The notes: generated by a model not told the origin, from the letters alone. A stretch of DNA of 64,000 nucleotides from Przewalskia tangutica (GCA_029844215.1 CM056724.1:76713093-76777092); one strand, 5' to 3'. Positions 10,177-22,429 are shown, counted from the stretch's first letter. Numbers and translations are program-made.

Positions 10177-12228
10177 ACCCTTAGTTGATGAAATCTTCCA
10201 CACTTAACCATTTTAAGACTTGAGAAAACCCTCCCTCTCCCTTCATGAAGCTCTCGGCCATGGTGCCTTTTCTTGAGCAAAATTTGTCCAACAATTCTTA
10301 AACTCTTAAGTGTTCTTCCCTAAGGTGTTAGGAAGATTGTGTACCAAGAGTTGGAAAAGATTTCACACCCCTAGCCTATTTAATTTGCCTTGGCCGAAAG
10401 TTACTAGTTGGAAACCCTAAGTGTTCTTCACTTTTTGGAGTTGAATCTTGAAGAGAAGTTGGTTAGGATCTTCTATGGGTTGCTTGTAGCAGATTGAAAC
10501 GTAAAGATTTGGAGCTAAGACTTGCTTGGAGCGACTTTAAGAACTTGGATATTCTTGGGCTTTTTGAGGTAGTGAAACTTAAACCTCTTTGTGAATTGGT
10601 TATTATACATATATTATAAGTATATTATGGATTATATAATATATGGAGTAAATTTTGGAAGGATTTGGATCTTGTTAAGTTGCTAAAATGGAAATTGGCA
10701 AGAAAGCCACAAAATGGTAAAAACGTATCTTACTTGCTAAGAAGCTAAATAACAAAGTAACTATAACTTATATTAAGAATGGAAATATAAGTTGGATGAC
10801 TAATGAGTAATTTGGATAAGTAAAATGGACAAAGTTGGCCAAGGACCCCAACTTAAGGACTGTATTTACTTTGGATTGTATTTACTTTGGACTGTATTTA
10901 CATTTCTGTTAAGGGGAAGATTGTTCAATCGCGTTCCGTTTGGGTGTGTGATCCCCTTTTTAATTATTGTATTGTATTGTTATGAAGGCGTGATAGTAAA
11001 CCGTGTTACCGGTTGGGCGCGTAATCCCCTTCTTTTACTTATTGTTATTATGAAGGCGTGATAGTAAACCGCGTTACCGTTTGGGCGTGTAATCCTCTTC
11101 TTTATGTTGTTTAATTATTACGCCTTATATATGGCATATAATTACGGTTATTCGGGCCTTGGAGAAAGATGGAAAGGTGAGTAAAACGGGGGAAGTGCTG
11201 CCCAATTTTCCGTAGAATTAGAGGGCTTTTTATTGGTATAAGTCTTCAATGGTAAGAAAGGTTTGATAGAAGTACTATGACCATTTTAGGAGTGGAGTAC
11301 TACGTGTGGCATGATCTACTTGGCTTAAGGAGTAGCCGACGGGTTGAAGTACTTGGAGCGTTTTGCTATTTGTCGATAATCGTCGCGAGGTATGTGAACC
11401 TCTTCCTATCTTTTCTAGCATGATTGTTGTGAACTATGTAGTACGGTAGACGTACGTGTGCTAAACGAGTTTTGGTTGGTTTAAAACATAAGGTGTTATA
11501 ATAGCTTTATGAGAAGTTAGTTATAACGACTTTATGTAGGTAAAAGAATGGTTTATTGATTTTAGAAGTTAAGAGACTTGATCTTGAAAGATAAGAGACT
11601 TGAATTAATTGACTTGATATGAATTTTGTTAAAAAGTGTGAAACCTCATTCGTGAGTAATAAAGGAAAATATATTGACTAATTAATTATATTAAAACCCG
11701 TAGAAACCTCCATCTGCATAGAAGCTAAGATAAGAAAAAATTGTATTACATTTCCTAGATCATTGCTGCTTTAATAAGATGGTTATAAACCAGAATAAGC
11801 TACTCACACATAAGGCATATGTTACTCAATTGTTTAAAAAGAGATTACGTTAAGTGATTAAGACTATGATCTATGGAATCTTTCGAAAATAAGAGACTTG
11901 AGTATTTGAAATTAGGCAAACTTGAACTTTTATAAAAGAATGTTGTTACTTGATTTTAATAAGGAAAGTGTTTTGGTTTACTTATAAATGTTAGTCACTC
12001 TATGTTAATACTACGGGTATCAGGTGACCTTTGTAAAAGAAATGGATCCTTTAAAAAGAATTTAACGTATGTAGTACTTTGGGGTTAAAACCCGGACTTT
12101 GACATAAAATGAAAGTACCTTGAGTTGTGTGTAACTTGCCTATGTTTGCGTGTGATAGCCTTGTTGTGCAAGTATTGTATTTCTATACCGCTGCGTCTCT
12201 CGATGGAGGGCCGGCTGATTTGTTGTGA

Positions 12229-12410
12229 ACGATTCCTATCGAGTCCCATGAGATGGGCCGAGACATGTATTCCATACGATTCTTATCGAGTCCCATGAGA
12301 TGGGCCGAGACATGTATTCCATACGATTCCTATCGAGTCCCATGAGATGGGCCGAGACATGTATTCCACACGATTCTTATCGAGTCCCATGGGATGGGCC
12401 GAGACATGTT
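12229..12410 (+). repeat. Hairpin minisatellite in 5' LTR (4 x 47 bp)
   Basis: Four units contain CCCAT-GAG-ATGGG (last unit CCCAT-GGG-ATGGG type) with outer TCG/CGA pairing, followed by GACATGTATTCC. The 3' LTR of the same element has five units. Confidence 0.88.
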
Positions 12411-13022
12411 ATACGTATCATACGATTTATACCTAGATCGCCAAGGTGAGGAAGGAGTTCCACGGGCATGAGGGATGACTTCAAGGGTGTGAGTCCCTGA
12501 CTTGACATGACTACTTTTATGTTGTAAACTGTAGTTTGGCTATCATACATGTCTCCTGTTTTATATAGACTGTCATGATTTCATTTATAGTATTTCAGTT
12601 TCACATACTTGGTACTGTTATCTTGACTCTTCGGGCCGCGTCACGCCGCAGTAGAGGTACACGGCCATTGGATCCTCGCCATGGATCACGCCAACATTAG
12701 GAAGCCCCGCTTTCTCCGAGCTTATCTTGTGGTATGTTACCCGAGTGCAGAGGTTCTTGTACATTCGTGGTATGGCGGGCCCCGTCCGCCATAGTTGTTG
12801 TCACTTTCTTAGAGGTCCGTAGTAATCGCTGCAAGTGTGGTTGTAAAGCGATGTAACTGCTCGATTCTCAGATATACGCAAGAAGGCAACCGCTTGGTTG
12901 GCTCGCTTTATCATATCTCTTGTTTCATGTTTTTATTTCCGCTGATTTTCTCTGATGTTGTATCACTAGCGTGCCCGGGGTAAGGCACCAGTCATGGGCC
13001 CCAGTTCGGGTCGTGACAAAAG

Positions 13023-13034
13023 TGGTATCGTGAG
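13023..13034 (+). other. Primer binding site (degraded), tRNA-iMet type
   Basis: The sequence TGGTATCGTGAG starts 4 bp after the LTR, where the other copies read TGGTATCAGAGC, the complement of the initiator methionine tRNA 3' end. The first seven bases are intact; the rest is altered at the CAG site. Confidence 0.75.
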
Positions 13035-13217
13035 CGCTTAATCCTGAATGTGTCTGCACCGTATCTAGTAGAGTCTTGATTATCGATGTGTTGTGCACCA
13101 CATCTATAATCGTGAGGCTCTGGATGTTTAGGATTGGTTTCATTCTTCTCATTACGAGATCGTGCCTTAGAGTTGTGTTGTAAGTTGGACTCTCCGACGT
13201 ATTCTTATGTGCCGCTT

Positions 13218-14381
13218 ATGCCTCCACGCAAGGCACCTGGGCCTGCGAGGCGCGCAGATGGAGTCGCGAGTGGAGTAGCGCGGTCTCTATCGAGGCCACG
13301 CACCGAGACGCCGACTACCGCAAGGAACATAGGAGATGGGTTACAAGGAGATGGCCCAGTTATTGGTCAGGATAGTGGTAAGGCACGAGGATAGGCTGGA
13401 TGCAGCAATTCCGGTACCGGTAGTACCCGTAGTTCACCCGAGATCGGATAGTTTGAGACTGCGGGACTTTATGAGTTGCAGCCCGCCAGAGTTTTACGGG
13501 TCGAGGTCTGAGGATGATCCGCAGGAGTTCATCCGACGCCATTCGACGGATCATGAGTGATCGAGCTTCGAGACCGAGTCGAGTCCTAGGTTCACATCGG
13601 CTGCGCGATACGACATTCGACTGGTTTGATTCATGGGAACTGTCCCGAGGAGAGCACGCGCTCCCAGCAGGTTGGGACGAGTTCTCAAGGGCATTTCTTG
13701 CATATTTCTTGCCTCCACAGATGAGGAGGGCTCGGGCCGACAGATTTTTGACGTTAAGGCAGACCGAGCGTACGGTTAGGGAGTACAACATGGAGTTTGA
13801 CTCGTTGGCTCGGTATGTCCCCACTTTAGTGACAGATATGGAGGACAGAGTGCACCGCTACGTCACTGGGCTCGATGATTACTTGGTAGAGGCTTGTTCG
13901 GGTGTAGCTCTTCAGCCGGGCATGGACATTGCCCGCATGCAGGCTCATGTACTAGGATGTGAGGCTCGGAGAGGTCGACGGAATGACCGGGATCAGCAGA
14001 AGAAGGCCAGAACAGCAGGGTCCTTTGGTAACTTGCGAGGCGGACCGCCTCAGCAGCAGGCTAGTTATGCACCTTCGCCAGTACAGAGTGGTCCTCCGCG
14101 CCTTCGTGACGCTCGGGTATTCATGGTGACAGAGCTCCGTGGCTTCAGTTCACGGTATACGGGTTCTAGCCCGGGTTCATGTTTCCCAGGTGCACGCGCG
14201 CAAGCGCCATCCCGAGTGTCGTCTTTTTACTGGTGCTTGTTTCACCTGCGGCCGTCAGGGCCATGTGACGAGAGACTGTCCTAGGAAGAGAGATACAAGT
14301 AGAATGACGCAGCCTACCGGGTCAGTGGCAGGTTCCTCGCCTTCTATAGCTATGCGCCCGGCAGGGCAGGATTATGATTAG
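13218..14381 (+). pseudogene. gag: Ty3/gypsy gag pseudogene (frameshifted)
   Basis: The ATG at 13218 starts MPPRKAPGPARR. The frame shifts near 13340, again near 13545 and again after 14140, while the retrotrans_gag domain can be followed throughout (DFMSCSPPEFYGSR, WDEFSRAFLAYFLPPQMRR, REYNMEFDSLARYVPT, YLVEACSGVALQPGMDIA). The CCHC knuckle CFTCGRQGHVTRDC is intact at 14238-14279, whereas an upstream knuckle has lost its cysteines. The product would coat the element RNA. The breaks sit at CAG-type sites (for example 13533-13545), so some may be consensus errors. Stop at 14381; no pol follows. Confidence 0.92.
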
Positions 14382-15080
14382 AGCGACGGGGAAATGAAGC
14401 GGTTAATCTGAGTATATTCTTACCCCTCTAGAGACTCGTATGCGTTGTTGATATGATGATGTGCTAAGTATTTTGTTCCGATAGCGTTTTGTTAAATTAT
14501 GATTTAGAGGCCTGGGTAGTAAAGGGGAAGTTGGGTAAAAGATTTTGTTTATGATTGACCTTTGTCGGAGAGCATAGTATACGAGGGGTATAATTGTGTG
14601 ATAAGTCCCTGAGTGGTGTAAATTATAAGAGGGTAGTTGAGCTAAGAAGACCACTAGGTTTCGGATCGGGGGAAACAAGAGTTTGGCGCGGTTATGGGTC
14701 GGGTTGAGGACCATTCGCGGGTCAACCCGTAACCCGGAATGTGGTGGGGTCAGTTCGAGGTGGTCCCGCCAGGTGGTAGGGTCACGAGGGCGCTAGGCCC
14801 AGGTTTAGGTAACCATCGTACGGGTTAGTGTATGCATTCGACCTGAGTCGGATTGTGAAGGCCGGGAATGGCCTTAGAGTAAATTGAAGCTAGTGGGAGA
14901 TGTTGTGAGATTAGAAATGACTCCTCGTTGGCTTGGATTTGAGTTTTGCGCACCCGTTATATTCTGGCCATTAGTGGCATAATTGGTTTCGTAAGTATAG
15001 CAGTGGAGACTATATCGGCGCTTGTATGTTTGGAGACTTAGAAGGAACATTCGGGACGAATGTTTCTAAGGGGGGAAGAA
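14382..15080 (+). other. Conserved non-coding tail, PPT-proximal hairpin and polypurine tract
   Basis: About 650 bp of tail fill the place of pol. Segments such as GAGGTGGTCCCGCCAGGTGG and the following GGTCACGAGGG and TTTAGGTAACCAT are shared with reverse tails at 37144-38127 and 19373-20085, and an earlier segment with 45200-45278. A perfect 8-bp hairpin (15046-15064, loop GGA) precedes the polypurine tract at 15068-15080. No open frame of note was seen. Confidence 0.8.
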
Positions 15081-18000
15081 TGTTATACCCCGTAGTTACA
15101 GGGTATGTATGCGAGGACGTACGTACGAAAATACGACAGAAAAATTGGAAAGGAAGAAAGATGTGATTTTTCAACGGAAACGTTTCCGGTTTTTGTAAAG
15201 GAAAAATGTTCGTTGATGGGAATTGGATTCCCAGATTTGGTATTTGGGCTTCTTGAATTATATTAGAATGTTGAGATTTTATTTTCGAAAATGGTCACGT
15301 GGGGCCCACGGGAGAAATTTACGGTTTTGTGGGGCCCACTTTGTTTTTGAGATTTTGGCCATTATGGATATTTTCGGAAGATGAAATATTTTGGACGAAT
15401 AGGAGGGCGACACGTGTCACCCCCTAGGTGGCTCTTGGCTGAAATCACTTGACAAGTGGCAAGACAAGTGGCCTTGTCTTGCAAGATATTTTAGTTGGAC
15501 AAGTGGCTTATGGGGCCCACACACACTTGTGCCCAATCTCAACCACACACTTGCCTTCATCCTAGCCCTTGGTTGTCCTATATATGCACCCTTAGTTGAT
15601 GAAATCTTCCACACTTAACCATTTCAAGACTTGAGAAAACCCTCCCTCTCCCTTCATGAAGCTCTCGGCCATGGTGCCTTTTCTTGAGCAAAATTTGTCC
15701 AACAATTCTTAAACTCTTAAGTGTTCTTCCCTAAGGTGTTAGGAAGATTGTGTACCAAGAGTTGGAAAAGATTTCACACCCCTAGCCTATTTAATTTGCC
15801 TTGGCCGAAAGTTACTAGTTGGAAACCCTAAGTGTTCTTCACTTTTTGGAGTTGAATCTTGAAGAGAAGTTGGTTAGGAGCTTCTATGGGTTGCTTGTAG
15901 CAGATTGGAATGTAAAGATTTGGAGCTAAGACTAGCTTGGAGCGACTTTAAGAACTTGGATATTCTTGGGCTTTTTGAGGTAGTGAAACTTAAACCTCTT
16001 TGTGAATTGGTTATTATACATATATTATAAGTATATTATGGATTATATAATATATGGAGTAAAGTTTGGAAGGATTTGGATCTTGTTAAGTTGCTAAAAT
16101 GGAAATTGGCAAGAAAGCCACAAAATGGTAAAAACGTATCTTACTTGCTAAGAAGCTAAATAACAAAGTAACTACAACTTATATTAAGAATGGAAATATA
16201 AGTTGGATGACTAATGAGTAATTTGGATAAGTAAAATGGACAAAGTTGGCCAAGGACCCCAACTTAAGGACTGTATTTACTTTGGACTGTATTTACTTTG
16301 GACTGTATTTATATTTCTGTTAAGGGGAAGATTGTTCAATCGCGTTCCGTTTGGGCGTGTGATCCCCTTTTTAATTATTGTATTGTATTGTTATGAAGGC
16401 GTGATAGTAAACCGCGTTACCGGTTGGGCGCGTAATCCCCTTCTTTTACTTATTGTTATTATGAAGGCATGATAGTAAACCGCGTTACCGTTTGGGCGTG
16501 TAATCCCCTTCTTTATGTTTTTTAATTATTACGCCTTATATATGGCATATAATTACGGTTATTCGGGCCTTGGAGAAAGATGGAAAGGTGAGTAAAAACG
16601 GGGGAGGTGTTGCCCAATTTTCCGTAGAATTAGAGGGCTTTTTATTGGTATAAGTCTTCAATGGTAAGAAAGGTTTGATAGAAGTACTATGACCATTTTA
16701 GGAGTGGAGTACTACGTGTGGCGTGATCTACTTGGCTTAAGGAGTAGCCGACGGGTTGAAGTACTTGGAGCGTTTTGCTATTTGTCGATAATCGTCGCGA
16801 GGTATGTGCACCTCTTCCTATCTTTTCTAGCATGATTGTTGTGAACTATGTAGTACGGTAGACGTACGTGTGCTAAACGAGTTTTGGTTGGTTTAAAACA
16901 TAAGGTGTTATAATAGCTTTATGGGAAGTTAGTTATAACGACTTTATGTAGGTAAAAGAATGGTTTATTGATTTTAGAAGTTAAGAGACTTGATCTTGAA
17001 AGATAAGAGACTTGACTTAATTGACTTGATATGAATTTTGTTAAAAGTGTGAAACCTCATTCGTGAGTAATGAGTACTTGGTTTTAAAGATTGATGTTTT
17101 ATCGATTTGAAAATGAGAATAAGTATCGAACAAACCATCAGCGTTAATAAAGGAAAATGTATTGACTAATTAATTATATTAAAACCAGTAGAAACCTCCA
17201 TCTGCATAGAAGCTAAGATAAGACAAAATTGTATTACATTTCCTAGATCATGGCTGCTTTAATAAGATGGTTATAAACAAGAATAAGCTACTCACATATA
17301 AGGCATATGTTACTCAATTGTTTTAAAAAGAGATTACGTTAAGTGATTAAGACTATGATCTATGGAATCTTTCGAAAATAAGAGACTTGAGTATTTGAAA
17401 TTAGGCAAACTTGAACTTTTGTAAAAGAATGTTGTTACTTGATTTTAATAAGGAAAGTGTTTTGGTTTACTTATAAATGTTAGTCACTCTATGTTAATAC
17501 TACGGGTATCGGGTGACCGTTGTAAAAGAAATGGATCCTTTAAAAAGAATTTAACGTATGTAGTACTTTGGGGTTAAAACCCGAACTTTGACATAAAATG
17601 AAAGTACCTTGAGTTGTGTGTAACTTGCCTATGTTTGCGTGTGATAGCCTTGTTGTGCAAGTACTGTATTTCTATACCGCCGCGTCTCTCGATGGAGGGC
17701 CGACTGATTTGTTGTGAACGATTCCTATCGAGTCCCATGAGATGGGCCGAGACATGTATTCCATACGATTCTTATCGAGTCCCATGAGATGGGCCGAGAC
17801 ATGTATTCCATACGATTCCTATCGAGTCCCATGAGATGGGCCGAGACATGTATTTCATACGATTCCTATCGAGTCCCATGAGATGGGCCGAGACATGTAT
17901 TCCACGCGATTCTTATCGAGTCCCATGGGATGGGCCGAGACATGTTATACGTATCATACGATTTATACCTAGATCGCAGCTGGCGGTGAGGAGTTCCACG

Positions 18001-18552
18001 GCATGAGGATGACTTGAGGTGTGAGTCCCCGACTTGACATGACTACTTTTATGTTGTAAATCGTAGTTTGGCTATCATACATGTCTCTGCTTTATATAGA
18101 TCGTCCATGATTTCATTTACAAGATTTCGCCACATACTTGGTACTGTTATCGACCTCCTTCGGGGCTGCTCATGCCGCAGTAGAGGTACATCGGTTGTGG
18201 ATCCTCGCCATAGGATCACAGTCAACAGGAAGCCCGCTTTCTCTGAGCTTATCTTGTGGTATGTTACCCCGAGTCAGAGGTTCTTGTACATCTGGGTATG
18301 GCGGGCCCCGTCTGTCATAGTTGTTGTCACTTTCTTAGAGGTCTGTAGTACTGTTGTGGGCAGGGTTGTAAAGGATAAAACTGTTCAGATTCTGTATATA
18401 TGCAAGAAGGCAACTGTTTTGGTTGACCTGTTTTTTTATCATATCTCTTGTTGCATGTTCATGTTTTTATTTCCGCTGATTTTCTCTGATGTTGTATCAC
18501 TAGGGTGCCCGGGGTAAGGCACCAGTCACGGGCCCCGGTTCGGGTCGTGACA
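15081..18552 (+). repeat. 3' LTR (type A)
   Basis: 3472 bp from TGTTATACCCC to GTGACA, next to the polypurine tract. Most of it is close to identical to the 5' LTR, but 17965-18470 differs from 12430-12900 at many CAG/CTG and G-run positions. It keeps the 77-bp segment (17072-17148) missing from the 5' LTR. Confidence 0.93.
17719..17945 (+). repeat. Hairpin minisatellite in 3' LTR (5 units)
   Basis: Same 47-bp unit as 12229-12410 with one extra copy. The two arrays started identical at insertion, so one unit was gained or lost since. Confidence 0.88.
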
Positions 18553-19372
18553 AAAAAAGACATTATCTCAAAATGCCCAAAATCTTATCCAAGATCAAAA
18601 GTCGATCCCTAGCAACTTTAGCTCCTCTTCTCGATGTTCCAATCCACTCCAAGCAATCCTTAGAAGTTCATAAACAACTTCTCTTCAAATTTAAACTTCA
18701 AAGTTGAAGAACACCTTAGGTTTTCATGTTGCGACTAACGTAAAAACGTAGTTTTTCCGGGATTTTTGTGTTGGGATATCCTTAGAATACCTTTAGGGAC
18801 CTTGGGTTTGAATATTGGGATTTATGAAGCAAGATTGCAAATTTTTTTCTTCTCTCTTGGAGCTCAAAACCAAGAGCCTCATTTGTGCACACAAGGTTCT
18901 TGATTTTTTTTCTAAGTGTGGAATGCTAGTCTTTCACTAGTAGTAGTAGTAATATATAATGAGACCAAGGGCTAGGATTAATCCAAATGGAAGGCTAGGA
19001 TCTTAGTCAAGTCTAGTCAATTATGTCAAGCTTCAACTTGCGTCCATTTCGTCCAACATGAGCCATGTGGAGGGTGACACGTGTCGCCCTCCCATTGGTC
19101 CATAAAATTTCGTATCCCGAAATTTCCATAATTGGTCAAAATATCGAAAACCTTGTGGGCCCCACAAAAATGAAAATTTTTCCGAGTGGGCCCACGTGAC
19201 CAAATACGAAAATAAAATTCCATCAGTCTCAAATAATAATTCTGGGAACCCAATTCTTACTAACAAACATTTTTCCTTAGAAATTACAACTCTTTCTTTC
19301 GTTCAAATTTTTAAAGTCCTGATTCCTTACGTACATTCTCTTAAACATGTCCTGGAATTACGGGGTGTAACA
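18553..19372 (-). repeat. Reverse LTR fragment, type B (host of the element 9670-18552)
   Basis: On the minus strand it begins TGTTACACCCCGTAATTCC at 19372 and includes the G-box palindrome near 19075 and the leader start. It breaks at 18553, where the A element is inserted, and resumes at 9669 leftward. The polypurine tract lies directly right of it, so it is the 3' LTR of a reverse element. Confidence 0.85.
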
Positions 19373-20085
19373 TTCTCCCCACCCCTTAGAAACATTCGTC
19401 CCCGAATGTTCTTTTGAGGTTCAATCTAAACAGATATCGGCACAGTCCCCTTTAACTATACTCAACACATATAAAATATGCCACACATGGCCACAATACC
19501 TCGCACATGCATATACATCAATCAAAAGCCAAAGGAGGAATCAAATCTAGGGTGTACATCACCACTATTTACTCCCAACCATGGCCTAAAAAGATTTTCC
19601 TTTCGTACTTTTCTTTAGTCATAACTATAAGCACTTCAATTCTTTCAACCCTTGTTCTCTCCTTTTCTTTCTTATCATATTCTTATCGTACTTCCAAACT
19701 CATTCTAGTATACGTACATAATCTCAATCATTGCTTATGTATTCAAATCCTTGGAGTTACTACATCCAACAATTTAGGGTCATTTTCGGCTCTCACGACC
19801 CGGTTCCGGTGGAACGCGTCTACGAACTCGTACAACGATTAACTAGGCTTGGGCCTTGAACCCTTGTGACCCTATCACATAGAGGGAACATCTCCAACTG
19901 ACCACACTTCATTCCAGGCTACGGATTGACCCGTAATCAGCCCATAACCCGATCTATTGTCGCACTTAATTCTCATTCGTGGTCTGAAATAAATCTTACT
20001 ACCCGAGAAGGCCTTATACCTCTAAGGTCTCAGCGGTTATCAATATTCTAAGGTTCACAATTTTTTTTTAATGTTCCAAGCTTTC
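19373..20085 (-). other. Reverse retroelement tail and polypurine tract, truncated
   Basis: The minus strand ends in the polypurine tract (19373-19387) preceded by the conserved hairpin (19391-19410). Farther in, the tail matches those at 14382-15080 and 37144-38127, for example the CACGACCCGGTTCC and TCTAAGGTCTCAGCGG segments. It is cut at 20085 by the LTR that starts at 20086; no gag is left. Confidence 0.8.
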
Positions 20086-22429
20086 TGCTACACCCCGTAG
20101 TTCCAGAGTATGTATGTGAAGACGTACGTTCGAGTATATAACACTAAGTACGAAAGGAAAGAAAATTTTGAATTTCCGACGGAAAATATTCCGAACCTCG
20201 TGAAGGAAAAAGATTTATTATTGGGAATTAGATTCTCAATTTTGGTATTTGGACTTCGTGGAATATAATAGAATTATGGATTTTATTTTCCAAAATTGGT
20301 CACGTGGGGGCCACGGGAGAAATTTACGATTTTGTGGGGCCCACATTATTTTCGAGATTTTGGCCATTATGGATGTTTTTGGGAGATGAAAATATTTTGG
20401 ACCAATAGGAGGGAGACACGTGTCACCCCAAGTAGGCCCATGTTGGGCGAGAAAGATGACAAATTGGACAAGTCTTGTGCTAGATATTTTGTGAGATATT
20501 TGTGTGGACAAGTGGCTTGTGGGACCCACACACACTTGTCCCTAATATCATCCACACACATGTTTTAATCCTAGCCCTTGGTGGTGTTATATCATCACAC
20601 TAGTAGGATGAAATATCCCACACTTAGAATTATTTCAAGACTTGAACAATACTCCCTCCCTTCCTAGTGCTCTCGTCTATGGCCATTATCATTGACCAAA
20701 TGTTGTCCAAAAATTCTTAAACTCTTAAGTGTTCTTCCTTGATGTGTTAGGAAGGTTATTAACCAAGTGTTAGACAAGATTTCACACCCCTAGCCTAAGA
20801 AACACCCATTGGCCGAAACTTACAAGGTTTGAAACCTAGAGTGTTCTTCACTTTTGAAGTTGGATCTTGAAAAAGAGTTGGTTAGGAGCTTCGAAGGGTT
20901 ACTTGGAGCGGATTGGAACGTAAGGAATAGGAGCTAAACTTGCTACGGATCGACTTTTAGTTCTTGGATTATTTTGGGCTCTTTGAGGTAATGAGCTTTG
21001 CCCTCTTTGTGAATTTGGATATTATATATGTTGGTAGTATATAAGTGAGTATGTGATACATGGAAGGAAGATGGAAAAGATTTGGACCTTGTTAAGTTGC
21101 TAAAATCGAGAAATTGGCATGCTAGCCACTAAAATGGTAAAAACGTTACCTATTACCTGTTGACAGTTAATAACAAAGTTATTAAAACTTATATAAAGAT
21201 TGGAATATAAGTTGGAAGATTAAAGAAGTATTCCGGCATGCTAGCCAAAAATTGGATAAGTTTGATTGTGGTAGTTGGCCAAGAACACCAACTAATGGAC
21301 TGTATTTACATTGGACTGTATTTACTTTGGACTAATGGACTGTTTTGTATATTGTGGGGCGGAATTTTACACGTCCAGTTAGGCGTGTAATCCCCTTTAG
21401 TATTGTTGTATTATGGCGCCTTAAATGTGGCATGTTGGTTATTGAATTTCGGGCCTTGAAAAAGGTAGAAATGTACGTAAAAAACAGGGGAATTGCTGCC
21501 CGATTTTCCGTAGAATAAGTGACCCTATACTTAGAAATATTCTACGAAGAAATCTAGACGTTGATAGACGTATTTGATTATTATAGGTTGATATTATACG
21601 CGCGGCATATTCGACTTGGCAAGTGGATTAGCCGAGGAGGTATGTGACTCTTCCTATCCTTTTGAGCATGATTGTTGTGAACAGTACGGTAGACGTACGT
21701 GTGTTAAATGAATTTGGTTGTCTTTGGTTGGTTTAAAAAAAGGTGTTATAATGGCTTTATGGGAAGTTTAGTTATAACGACTTTATGAAGATAAAAGAAT
21801 GGCTTAATTATTTAATTTAAACTTGAGACTTGATCTTGAAAGATAAGAGACTTGATTATTTTAAAAGATATGAGACTTTATTTTGAAAGTTAAGAGACTT
21901 GATTTTGAAAGTTAAGAGACTTGATCTTGAATGATAAGAGACTTTATTTATAAACGACTTGATTTTGGGAAAGGAGAAGTAACTTGATTTAAAAGTATAG
22001 GTTACTTGTTTTGAAAAGAGTAAGTTACTTGAGTTTAAAAGTGTAAGTAACTTGTTTTTAAATATTGAACTTGTCTTGATTGGAAAAGTATAAGTGGCTT
22101 GATTTTAAAAGGTGTGAGTGCCTTGATCTTAAAAGAGTGAGTTACTTGGGTTTTAAAAGTATACTTGACGTTGTTTTAAAAGTGTAAGCCACTTGGTTTA
22201 AAAAGTATAAAGTACTTGATTTAAACATGAAAGTGTCTTGATACTACGGGTATTAGTATCGTGTGGTTTTTACGTAAAAAGGGAACTTTTTAAGAGAATT
22301 GAAGTATGTACTACTTTGGGGTTAAAACCCGGATTGTTGGCATAAAATGAAAGTCTAAAAGTACGTTAAACTTGCCTATGCTAGTTGTGATAGCCTTTGT
22401 TGTGCAAGTGTGGTATTTCTATGCTACCG

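Larger units (their letters stand above)
9670..13018 (+). repeat. 5' LTR (type A)
   Basis: The LTR runs from TGTTATACCCC to GTGACA, 3349 bp. Its U3 holds two G-boxes and a TATA box, giving a predicted start about 530 bp in and a leader of nearly 2.8 kb. Compared with the 3' LTR it lacks 77 bp at 11660 (deletion at a TAAT microhomology) and has four instead of five minisatellite units. Confidence 0.93.
9670..18552 (+). mobile_element. Complete pol-less Ty3/gypsy (Tekay/Del-like) element, type A
   Basis: The 8.9-kb element has two LTRs (9670-13018 and 15081-18552), a primer binding site, one gag gene, a non-coding tail and a polypurine tract, with only 2.06 kb between the LTRs. AAAAA at 9665-9669 and 18553-18557 is the 5-bp target duplication; it is low complexity, but the joined flanks form continuous reverse-LTR sequence, which supports it. 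No protease, RT or integrase is present, so the element depended on enzymes in trans. The LTRs differ little outside one GC-rich segment, suggesting recent insertion. Confidence 0.93.

Noticed and set aside
19507..19842. 111-residue frame as a gene
   Set aside because: It lies in the reverse retroelement tail, is AT-rich with no domain, and the homologous tails at 37200-37800 and 14382-15045 do not keep the frame.
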